Below are positions 54,953 to 62,774 of a DNA stretch of 64,000 bases, piece by piece (positions within the stretch are counted from its first letter, which is position 1; every line of letters starts with the position of its first letter). This DNA is from DAMBHY01 sp032068765 (lineage in GTDB: Bacteria; Bacteroidota; Bacteroidia; Bacteroidales; Dysgonomonadaceae): the NCBI GenBank assembly GCA_032068765.1, contig DAMBHY010000003.1:124001-188000 (forward strand). Reading direction: 5' to 3'. The notes under the pieces were generated by a model. That model was not told the DNA's origin. It searched no databases and was given only the letters and a program-made list of their open reading frames with translations. The position numbers were made by a program, and so were the translations under genes.

Positions 54953-56224
54953 ATGAAAAAATTATCGTTTCTTCTATTATTGTTCATAATATCAGTGCAG
55001 AGTTTTGCATCGTTTGACGATTGGTTCGAAAACCGTACTTTGAGATTTGACTATTATCATTCAGGTAATTCAACAACCGAATTTTATTCATTTCATGTTT
55101 TAAAAGCTGAGCCTTATTGGGCAGGCTCTCACACCGAACTAATTGATAATACTAATTTAGGAAATTATCTTTTCAAAGTATTTGATGCAAAAACAAATCA
55201 ATTACTTTACAGCAGAGGATACTCTACCCTATTTTTTGAATGGAGTTATACAGAAGAAGCAAAGAAAACGAACAGAACTTTCGAAGAAAGCATTATTATG
55301 CCATTTCCTAAAAAGGAAATTAAAGTTGTTTTATACAGCCGCGACAAAAAAGGATTTTTTGTTCCAAAGTTTGAACATTTAATAAATCCTAAGGACTATT
55401 TCATCAGTTCCGAGCAAAAAATGAAATATCCTGTAGAGGATATAAAAATAAGTGGCGATAATGATAAGAAGGTGGATATCGTGATTCTACCCGAAGGATA
55501 TTCGGCAGAAGAGATGAACAAATTCAAAGATGACTGCAAAAATTTCAAGCAAAACTTTTTCTCCTTCGAACCTTACAAATCAAATGAAGACAAATTCAAT
55601 ATCCGTGCGGTGATAGCTCCATCTAAAGAAAGTGGAACAGACATGCCCGCAGATAATGTTTGGATAAATACGCTTCTTAATTCCTCTTTCTGGACTTTCG
55701 ATTCGGAAAGGTATTTGATGACAGATGCATATTTCACAGTTAGAGACGTTGCTGCCAATGCGCCTTATGATCAGATATATATTTTAATTAATACAAAGAA
55801 ATACGGAGGCGGTGCCATTTTCAATTTTTATAATACAGTCATTAACGGAAACGTATCTGCCGCTAAAGTTTTGATTCACGAATTTGGTCATGGTTTTGCA
55901 GGATTAGGTGATGAATATGATGATGGCTCAACGTCTTATAATGATATTTATCCACAGAATGTTGAACCTTGGGAGCCAAACATTACATCCCTTACAAACT
56001 TTGAGACAAAATGGAAAAATATGTTGTCAAAAGGTACCTTAATTCCTACTCCGATAGATAAATCACAACCTCTCAAATTAGGAGTTTACGAAGGTGCAGG
56101 GTACGTAACAAAAGGTTTGTACCGCCCTACTCCTGAATGCATTATGCGAAGTTTTAAAAAGGATGATTTTTGTCCTGTCTGCACAAACCATATCAACAAA
56201 ATGATTGACTTATATACAAAGTAG
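54953..56224 (+). CDS. M64 family metallopeptidase (IgA-peptidase-like), secreted
   Basis: 423 residues with a signal peptide (LLLFIISVQSFASF). After a beta-rich N-terminal domain (about 25-155), the M64 catalytic domain has VDIVILPEGYSAEEMNKF, then HEFGHGFAGLGDEY with H309, E310 and H313, the metal ligand Asp in the same motif, and the C-terminal PECIMRSFKKDDFCPVC. The family includes bacterial IgA-cleaving proteases; specificity here is unknown. A TATCTTTC near-consensus box precedes it. Confidence 0.9.
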   Translation: MKKLSFLLLLFIISVQSFASFDDWFENRTLRFDYYHSGNSTTEFYSFHVLKAEPYWAGSHTELIDNTNLGNYLFKVFDAKTNQLLYSRGYSTLFFEWSYTEEAKKTNRTFEESIIMPFPKKEIKVVLYSRDKKGFFVPKFEHLINPKDYFISSEQKMKYPVEDIKISGDNDKKVDIVILPEGYSAEEMNKFKDDCKNFKQNFFSFEPYKSNEDKFNIRAVIAPSKESGTDMPADNVWINTLLNSSFWTFDSERYLMTDAYFTVRDVAANAPYDQIYILINTKKYGGGAIFNFYNTVINGNVSAAKVLIHEFGHGFAGLGDEYDDGSTSYNDIYPQNVEPWEPNITSLTNFETKWKNMLSKGTLIPTPIDKSQPLKLGVYEGAGYVTKGLYRPTPECIMRSFKKDDFCPVCTNHINKMIDLYTK

Positions 56225-56451
56225 CAACAATTTCTTAAAAATTTTGTACACATAGTTTTTTAGGCTATACAAAATAATTCCCCCCAGCAGGGAATAAAGT
56301 TTCGTCAATGCGAAATTGGGCCCCGCAAATATAAAATGTAAATTAATTTGTATTTAAATAAAGATTAATCATTGAAAAAATAAATTAGTAGTTCTATCTA
56401 ATCTTTTTGGTAATTACTGTGTTATACAATCAATTACATATTTAAAATATT
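56225..56451. other. Gap with two tandem GC-rich hairpins
   Basis: ATTCCC-CCCAGCA-GGGAAT (56277-56295) is followed by TTTCG-TCAATG-CGAAA (56300-56315) and then TTGGGCCCCGC. This is a GC-rich island in AT-rich sequence, without a following T-run. No gene is seen. Confidence 0.4.
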
Positions 56452-57486
56452 ATGAACAAAGTCAAATATATTTTCTTAATAACTTTACTTTCCTTAACAA
56501 CAAATAGTTGTGATAGCCTAAGATTTATTAATATACAAACACAAGAACCTGCAATGGTTAATTTACCATCAAGTGTGCGTTCGATATTGGTTGTGAATAA
56601 TACTTCGGTTCAACCAGATGATTTTGGTCATAAACGCATCTCGGGAAATAGAGTGACTCCAATGAATTTGAAAGCCGATAGTCTTGCAATTTTTTACACT
56701 GAAGCTTTAACCCAATTTCTAAAAGAAGAAAAATATTTTGATAAGGTAGTCTTGTATTCAAAACCTTTACGAACAGACAATGATTTCACACAGGAAAAAC
56801 CAATTCTTCCTGAAAAAATGATGGAACTCAATCGTCTGAATGGAACCGACGCTGTATTGTCTCTAGACAAATTATTTGAACAAATGAATATTGTAGATTT
56901 AGTTTCTTTGTCAGGAGATAATTTATCAAATATGGTAGGAAAAATTCAATCTACTGTCAGACTTTACAAACCTACAAATCAGGGAGATATACCCACTATT
57001 AATAATAGAGACAGCATTTATTGGACTGGAATCGTATCGCCTGATGTCAACAATTATAGTTTAGAAGAAGACATCATACCTCACCCTCAAACAGCTTTAA
57101 AACTGTTAGCAGTGAAAGTTGCAGACAAAATTTCAAAAGTTTTTGCACCTCATTGGGAGGAGCAAAGACGTTGGTTTTATGCTTTAGCTAAAGACGGAAC
57201 TACTTATATGGAAAAACTTGATTGGCCAAATGCCAAACAAGCTTGGGAAAACCTATATAATAATTCGACCAATGATCTAAAAAAAGCAAGAGCAGCTCAC
57301 AATCTTGCTTTAACAATGGAAATGATGGATGACTTGGAAGGAAGCTTTCAATGGGCAAATATGGCAAAAGATCTTTTTCAAAAAGCAAATTCTGCCACAT
57401 CTACCGAATACAGATTAGCCGAATTATATCGTACAGAAATAGAAAGAAGAATTGAGGTTGCAAAAAATGTGAAGACATTAAACTAA
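56452..57486 (+). CDS. DUF6340-type lipoprotein
   Basis: 344 residues with a lipoprotein signal ending in LTTNSCDSL, so anchored in the envelope. The pattern VNLPSSVRSILVVNNTSVQP, then NRLNGTDAVLSLDKLFEQ and a helical C-terminal TPR-like region (LDWPNAKQAWENLYNNS, KKARAAHNLALTMEMMDDLE) matches DUF6340 proteins of Bacteroidota. Function unknown. It is monocistronic and lies upstream of rho in the same direction, separated by 219 bp containing the rho promoter. Confidence 0.8.
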   Translation: MNKVKYIFLITLLSLTTNSCDSLRFINIQTQEPAMVNLPSSVRSILVVNNTSVQPDDFGHKRISGNRVTPMNLKADSLAIFYTEALTQFLKEEKYFDKVVLYSKPLRTDNDFTQEKPILPEKMMELNRLNGTDAVLSLDKLFEQMNIVDLVSLSGDNLSNMVGKIQSTVRLYKPTNQGDIPTINNRDSIYWTGIVSPDVNNYSLEEDIIPHPQTALKLLAVKVADKISKVFAPHWEEQRRWFYALAKDGTTYMEKLDWPNAKQAWENLYNNSTNDLKKARAAHNLALTMEMMDDLEGSFQWANMAKDLFQKANSATSTEYRLAELYRTEIERRIEVAKNVKTLN

Positions 57487-57524
57487 AATTTTCTTTCAAT
57501 AGATCTCTATAAAAAAAAATATAT

Positions 57525-57532
57525 TACCTTTG
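57525..57532 (+). promoter_or_regulatory. -7 box of rho, with a long leader
   Basis: TACCTTTG gives a leader of about 170 nt to the rho ATG. The leader contains an imperfect hairpin AAAATGT (57648-57654) / ACATTTT (57671-57677). No TTTG at -33. Confidence 0.6.
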
Positions 57533-57705
57533 TTATTAAATCTACAAAGGAATAGAAAATAGTTTATCTATACACAATTCCACTTTTATAATATCAAATT
57601 CAATTTATCACATTTTATATTTTGAAAGTCAAAAACTCTCTTAATGTAAAATGTCGTTCAAAAAATATTTACATTTTTCAAAACCGAAAAATAAATTCAT
57701 TTTAA

Positions 57706-59529
57706 ATGGCATATACTATCATTGAGCTTAATGAAAAGCTTACGACAGAATTGCGTGCACTTGCAAAAGATATGGGAATAAAACGCCCTGATGCTTTTAA
57801 AAAGGAAGAGTTAATTTATAAAATTCTTGATGAGCAAGCAATTATTGAAACCCAAAAACTCTCTAAGAGTCATTCTCCAAAAACAAATTCTAACAACAAT
57901 TCTGAGAATAACAAACAGAACAAACCCAAACCTTCTTTTATTTCAAAACCCAAAAACGAAGAAGTTATTGAAAAACCCGTGGCTTCTGAGTCTGTCAGCC
58001 AAGCACAAATATCAGACAAAAAAATGAAAAAAGAAGAAGCAGAGGCTCCAGTAGAAGAAGTCAAAAGCAATGTTTCTGTTTCAGTTGAAAATTCTACGAC
58101 TAATGAAGAGCCAGCTAAACCAAAAAGCAAACCAATTCAGCTGGTATTTCGGTCAAGTAAACACAGAAATGAGGATAAAAAAGAACTGCCTCCCGTTGTT
58201 TTGCCTCCGGTAGTTGCTGAAATTGATGAAGAAAATTCTGAAGGAGAAATATCTTCAAAAGTTTTGCCAAATATTGATTTTGACGAAAAGCCTTCTTTAG
58301 AAACACTAATAGCTCCGATAGCAATTAAACCCAATCCGGTACAAATGCCAAAACAACAAGCAGGAAATTATAAGAATAATACTGCTCCAGTCAAAGAATC
58401 TGCTTTCAATTTTGAAGGAATTTTGACGGCCTCAGGTGTTTTGGAAATAATGTCCGATGGTTATGGTTTTTTAAGATCATCTGATTACAACTACATGTCA
58501 TCACCGGACGATATATATGTTTCTCAATCACAAATCAGACTTTTTGGTTTAAAAACGGGAGATGTGGTAACCGGTCCTATTCGCCCTCCAAAAGAAGGTG
58601 AAAAGTTCTTCCCATTGGTGAAAGTTGACTTTATAAATGGACGCAAACCTGAAGAAGTAAGAGACCGCGTTCCTTTTGACCACTTAAAGCCGTTATTCCC
58701 GAATGAAAAATTTAATCTAACAAAAGGTCATAATGACAGTCTTTCCTGCCGCATCGTTGATTTGTTCTCTCCTATCGGTAAGGGTCAGAGAGGTTTGATA
58801 GTAGCTCAGCCAAAAACCGGTAAAACAATGCTTTTGAAGGATATAGCGAACGCTATCGCCGACAATCATCCTGAAGTATACATGATCATTCTCCTGATAG
58901 ACGAACGCCCGGAGGAAGTTACAGACATGGAACGTAGCGTAAATGCGGAAGTTATATCGTCAACTTTTGATGAACCAGCAGAACGACACGTAAAGATTGC
59001 CGACATTGTCATTAACAAAGCCCGCAGACTTGTAGAATGTGGTCATGATGTTGTTATTCTTTTGGATTCAATCACTCGTCTTGCAAGAGCTTATAATACA
59101 GTGCAACCAGCATCAGGGAAGGTTTTGTCTGGTGGTGTGGATGCAAATGCACTTCAAAAACCAAAAAGATTTTTCGGAGCGGCAAGAAATATTGAAAATG
59201 GAGGTTCCTTGACCATCATCGCGACGGCACTTACAGAAACCGGTTCTAAAATGGACGAAGTAATTTTCGAAGAATTTAAAGGAACCGGCAATATGGAGCT
59301 TCAATTGGATAGAAAACTATCTAACAAGCGTATCTTCCCTGCGGTTGACATTATGTCTTCAAGCACACGTCGGGACGATTTATTATTGTCTGATGACGTC
59401 CTTAATAGAATGTGGATACTACGTAATTTCCTTTCAGATATGAATACTGTGGAAGCAATGGAATTTTTGATGAACAGATTAAGCAAAACTAAGAATAATG
59501 ATGAGTTTTTAGTTTCGATGAACGATTAA
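57706..59529 (+). CDS. rho: Transcription termination factor Rho
   Basis: 607 residues. The N-terminal Rho_N helix-extended-loop-helix (LNEKLTTELRALAKDMGIKRPDAFKKEELI) is followed by a charged, low-complexity insertion of about 180 residues typical of Bacteroidota Rho, then the RNA-binding fold (ILTASGVLEIMSDGYGFLRS), Walker A PKTGKT, Walker B VVILLDSITRLARAYN, and the R-loop region DEVIFEEFKGTGNMEL. It is the hexameric RNA helicase for factor-dependent termination. Strong hairpin terminator follows. Confidence 0.97.
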   Translation: MAYTIIELNEKLTTELRALAKDMGIKRPDAFKKEELIYKILDEQAIIETQKLSKSHSPKTNSNNNSENNKQNKPKPSFISKPKNEEVIEKPVASESVSQAQISDKKMKKEEAEAPVEEVKSNVSVSVENSTTNEEPAKPKSKPIQLVFRSSKHRNEDKKELPPVVLPPVVAEIDEENSEGEISSKVLPNIDFDEKPSLETLIAPIAIKPNPVQMPKQQAGNYKNNTAPVKESAFNFEGILTASGVLEIMSDGYGFLRSSDYNYMSSPDDIYVSQSQIRLFGLKTGDVVTGPIRPPKEGEKFFPLVKVDFINGRKPEEVRDRVPFDHLKPLFPNEKFNLTKGHNDSLSCRIVDLFSPIGKGQRGLIVAQPKTGKTMLLKDIANAIADNHPEVYMIILLIDERPEEVTDMERSVNAEVISSTFDEPAERHVKIADIVINKARRLVECGHDVVILLDSITRLARAYNTVQPASGKVLSGGVDANALQKPKRFFGAARNIENGGSLTIIATALTETGSKMDEVIFEEFKGTGNMELQLDRKLSNKRIFPAVDIMSSSTRRDDLLLSDDVLNRMWILRNFLSDMNTVEAMEFLMNRLSKTKNNDEFLVSMND

Positions 59530-59553
59530 CACATTTTATTCCCTATATTATAT

Positions 59554-59590
59554 AAAAGTCCAATAGAAAATTCTATTGGACTTTTTTTTG
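59554..59590 (+). terminator. Terminator of rho
   Basis: 15-bp perfect stem AAAAGTCCAATAGAA / TTCTATTGGACTTTT with a 2-nt apex and T8 tail. Confidence 0.92.
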
Positions 59591-59592
59591 TT

Positions 59593-59844
59593 GGAATTGG
59601 AGACTACGTCGCAACCTTCACTAACATTTAAATAATGCTAGGAACACTCGTCGCAACCTCAACTAAAATGATGAAATCCTCTGATTTTATATCATCGCAA
59701 CATTCAATCTAACTTAAAAACAACACAATACATTAAAAAATATACTTCCAAAAGGACAATGATCTCTAGGTTATTTTTATTGTTTTAAGCTGCATTTGAA
59801 AATAAATGAATGAGGAGAGATATTTGTCGTTACTAACATTTCTG
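59593..59844. other. Gap with three degenerate short repeats
   Basis: CGTCGCAACC occurs at 59607 and 59649 (42 bp apart), and CATCGCAACA at 59693. This spacing equals the 42-bp period of the nearby array, and the second copy has the ACTCG-TCGCA core resembling ACTCGTTCGCA. Otherwise no gene is visible. Confidence 0.4.
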
Positions 59845-60726
59845 CATTGTACTTATTTTTCGATAAAAATCTTCTATTATTACTTCTTCCTATATTGCAG
59901 ACATGAAAAAGCTAGCCTTTGCTGAGATAGAACTTAAGTTAATTAAATGTGTTTCAATTATTGTAATCTATAATTTAATGCGTATTAATATCCAAATGCA
60001 TAATTTTAATGTATAATTCATGCGTTTCAATACTCATTCGCATGATTTAAAAGTATAATTCATGCGTTTCAGTACTCACTCGCACGATTTCAAAGTGTAA
60101 TTCATGCATTTCAGTACTCATTCGCACGATTTCAAAGTGTAATTCATGCGTTTCAATACTCATTCGCACGATTTTAAAGTGTAATTCATGCATTTCAGTA
60201 CTCGTTCGCACGATTTTAAAGTGTAATTCATGCATTTCAGTACTCGTTCGCATGATTTCAAAGTGTAATTAATGCGTTTCAGTACTCGTTCGCATGATTT
60301 CAAAGTGTAATTCATGCGTTTCAGTACTCATTCGCACGATTTCAAAGTATAATTCATGCGTTTCAGTACTCGCTCGCAAGATTTTAATGTGTAATTCATG
60401 CGTTTCAGTACTCACTCGCATGATTTCAAAGTGTAATTAATGCATTTTAGTGCTCATTCGCATGATTATAAAATGAGGATAGCACATTGTACTTTATCTA
60501 ACATCATATTTTGAGTGTATATAAATGCAATACAGTATTCAACTGCATTAATGTATTTCAAAATGGTAACATTGCAACAAAATTTTATGCCTTTGCAAAG
60601 TGATATTAATACCAATCAGAATCTAATGGCACTATTTTATAAATTTTCAGCGCAAGACATTTACAACGAGATTACAAATGCAGATGCTAAATTGTCTCCA
60701 CTTGGCCCCGCACTAACAAATATCGC
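59845..60726. repeat. Composite repeat element, right copy (inverted relative to 6.99-7.54 kb)
   Basis: Same three parts as the left copy, in opposite orientation: AT-rich flank (59845-59921) with TTTTTCGATAAAAAT and AGCCT, then degenerate units and the 42-bp array to about 60474, a diverged unit at 60520-60555, and the ORF-like segment to about 60726. The array is longer than on the left. It lies between convergent rho and yqeY. Confidence 0.75.
60011..60474. repeat. 42-bp tandem repeat array, eleven units
   Basis: TACTC (or TGCTC) recurs every 42 bp from 60031 to 60451. Units read as the reverse complement of the left array; ATTCATGCG, TTTCAGTACTC, TTCGCA and GATTTCAAAG recur in each. A weaker unit precedes at 59970-60010. 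No unique spacers. Frames stay open on the minus strand because the period is a multiple of three; the apparent 68-residue protein is considered spurious. Confidence 0.92.
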
Positions 60727-60772
60727 AAAAAATTTTAAGGCTGCTTCTGACGCTCCTCTGGTGGGTGACTAG
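60551..60772 (+). CDS. Short repeat-associated ORF, unrecognised
   Basis: From the ATG at 60551 it encodes about 73 residues: MYFKMVTLQQNFMPLQSDIN, MALFYKFSAQDIYNEITNAD, KLSPLGPALTNIAKNFKAAS and DAPLVGD at the end. An earlier in-frame ATG at 60515 lies in degenerate repeat sequence. The helical, polar character suggests a small soluble protein or the remnant of a larger one. A decayed copy accompanies the left array. I do not recognise the family, and it could also be non-coding sequence that remains open by chance. Confidence 0.4.
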   Translation: MYFKMVTLQQNFMPLQSDINTNQNLMALFYKFSAQDIYNEITNADAKLSPLGPALTNIAKNFKAASDAPLVGD

Positions 60773-60927
60773 CAAAACTGTTTCATGTCTCGGAAAAACT
60801 TTTTCTATCTTCCAAAAGCACGTAACGGGAAGCATTTCGGATTTGATAGACAAACGCATTAGTCACCTTAAGTAGAACTCATGTTAATTTAGAAATTCTT
60901 AGTGCGTGTAGCTTCCTTTATTAATAC

Positions 60928-60962
60928 AAAAAGTCTGACAGAAAATCTATCAGACTTTTTTT
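60928..60962. terminator. Bidirectional terminator downstream of yqeY
   Basis: Stem AAAAAGTCTGA / TCAGACTTTTT with a T-run on either strand, about 20 bp past the yqeY stop codon. Confidence 0.88.
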
Positions 60963-60982
60963 ATATAGTTATTTATATATGA

Positions 60983-61432
60983 TCAAGAAAGAAGTTTCTT
61001 TACCATCTCGGAAATAGCTCTTCCTTCAGCTTTTCCTACAAGTTGTTTGGATGCTGCGCTCATTACCTTACCCATTTCTTTTATAGACGTAGCACCGACT
61101 TCAGAGATAATACCTTTAATTGTAGATTCTAGTTCTTCTTCTTTTAATTGTGTAGGCAGATATTCTTGTATTACTACTAATTGAGCTTCTTCATCGCTGG
61201 CTAAATCAGGACGTGATTGACTTTTATAAATTTCAGCACTGTCTTTTCTTTGTTTCACCATTTTTTGCAAAATGACAATAGTAACTTCTTCCGATAATTC
61301 ATCTTGCGCTCCTTTAGCTGTTTTTGCCTCTAAAAGTTCTTTTTTAATTCCTCTCAAAGCTTCAAGACGAACTTTATCTTTTGCCAACATGGCCTTCTTT
61401 ATGTCTTCAGTAATTGTGTCTAATAAACTCAT
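60983..61432 (-). CDS. yqeY: GatB/YqeY domain protein
   Basis: 149 residues, SLLDTITEDIKKAMLAKDKVR, LEALRGIKKELLEAKTAKG and the C-terminal MGKVMSAASKQLVGKAEGRA segment typical of YqeY. The domain is the tRNA-binding tail of GatB found alone here; the cellular role is uncertain. It follows ftsZ by 20 bp on the same strand and so belongs to the ftsA-ftsZ transcript, a common arrangement in Bacteroidota. Confidence 0.93.
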   Translation of the reverse strand: MSLLDTITEDIKKAMLAKDKVRLEALRGIKKELLEAKTAKGAQDELSEEVTIVILQKMVKQRKDSAEIYKSQSRPDLASDEEAQLVVIQEYLPTQLKEEELESTIKGIISEVGATSIKEMGKVMSAASKQLVGKAEGRAISEMVKKLLS

Positions 61433-61452
61433 ATATTATATTTTAAAAAAAA

Positions 61453-62748
61453 TCAATCGAATAAAGAAGTTGGTAATGACTTATTATCACTCACATAAGT
61501 ACGAGGATTAAAGTCAACTTCTCGTTTGTAAGCGGGAACGTTGTCCAAAGCTTCCAATATTTTATCATCATCCATTTCTTCAACCGTCAGGATAAATGGT
61601 TCTTTTTTGAAATTACTGGCCGCTAAAGTTTTTACACCTGCTTTTCCGTAATATGATTCAATCAATTTACGATTTTTCTCGTCCTCCTTGCGCTGTTCTT
61701 CTTCGCGAACTTTGCGTTCCATCTCAGACATGGAAGATTCATAATCCCAATGCTCTCTGATTCCGGGCACATCTTCAATTCCAAATCCTGTAGCAAGAAG
61801 AGTCACTTTCACATCTTCACCCAAACTATCTTCTCGAGCCACACCCCAGATAACTTCGATTTCGCGACTAAATTTAGACATAAAATCGTTAAACTCATTC
61901 ATCTCTTCCATCCTCAACTGATTTTCTTCGCCGCAAGAAATATTAATAAGTATCTTTTTAGCGTTGAAAACATCGTTGTTATTAAGCAATGGCGAGTTTA
62001 AAGCATCTTTTATCGCGTCATTTACACGATTAAGGCCACGTCCCATACCTCTACTCATAATGGCAACTCCACCGTCTTTCAAAGTAGTATTAACATCCGC
62101 AAAGTCTAAGTTGACATGACCATGAATTGTGATAATTTCTGCAATACTGCGCGCGGCCGTAGCCAGAGTATCATCTGCTTTTGCAAACGCATTGAAGACT
62201 GTTAAATCCTGATATATATCTCGTAAACGTTCGTTATTGATTACCAAAAGAGCATCTACATTCTCTGCAATTTTCTCCACACCTTTCAATGCCTGAATAA
62301 TCTTACGGGGACCTTCAAACATGAATGGAATGGTTACAATACCTACGGTCAAAATTCCCATGTCTTTCGCAACTTTTGCAACCAGAGGTGCCGCTCCTGT
62401 TCCTGTTCCGCCACCCATTCCTGCTGTTATAAAAACCATTCGGGTACCATCATCCAACAAGCTTTGAATCTGGTCAATACTTTCTTCTGCAGCTTGATAA
62501 GCAACTTCAGGTTTGTTTCCAGCACCTAATCCGCCTGTTGTATTAGCACCTAATTGCACCTTAACGGGAATAGGAGATTTAAGCAATGCCTGATTGTCAG
62601 TATTACACAATGCAAATGAAACGTCATGAATACCTTCTAAATACATATGATTTACAGCATTACCGCCACCGCCACCTACACCAATTACTTTAATAATTGA
62701 GTTGGTACGTTTCTTTAATTGAAAATCTAATAATTTATCTTCTTCCAT
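61453..62748 (-). CDS. ftsZ: Cell division protein FtsZ
   Basis: 431 residues. Tubulin signature GGGTGTG at 112-118, N-terminal IIKVIGVGGGGGNAVNHMYL, and the T7 loop NLDFADVNTTLKDGGVAIMS. A variable linker (about 330-415) leads to the C-terminus; the tail does not show an obvious classical FtsA-binding peptide but ends NKSLPTSLFD. It polymerises with GTP into the Z-ring. Located 26 bp after ftsA. Confidence 0.97.
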   Translation of the reverse strand: MEEDKLLDFQLKKRTNSIIKVIGVGGGGGNAVNHMYLEGIHDVSFALCNTDNQALLKSPIPVKVQLGANTTGGLGAGNKPEVAYQAAEESIDQIQSLLDDGTRMVFITAGMGGGTGTGAAPLVAKVAKDMGILTVGIVTIPFMFEGPRKIIQALKGVEKIAENVDALLVINNERLRDIYQDLTVFNAFAKADDTLATAARSIAEIITIHGHVNLDFADVNTTLKDGGVAIMSRGMGRGLNRVNDAIKDALNSPLLNNNDVFNAKKILINISCGEENQLRMEEMNEFNDFMSKFSREIEVIWGVAREDSLGEDVKVTLLATGFGIEDVPGIREHWDYESSMSEMERKVREEEQRKEDEKNRKLIESYYGKAGVKTLAASNFKKEPFILTVEEMDDDKILEALDNVPAYKREVDFNPRTYVSDNKSLPTSLFD

Positions 62749-62774
62749 CTTCTTTTGCAGGTTTATTTGTGTAA

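Noticed and set aside
60011..60474. CRISPR array
   Set aside because: The units abut directly with no unique spacers, the period is exactly 42 bp, and no cas genes are nearby.
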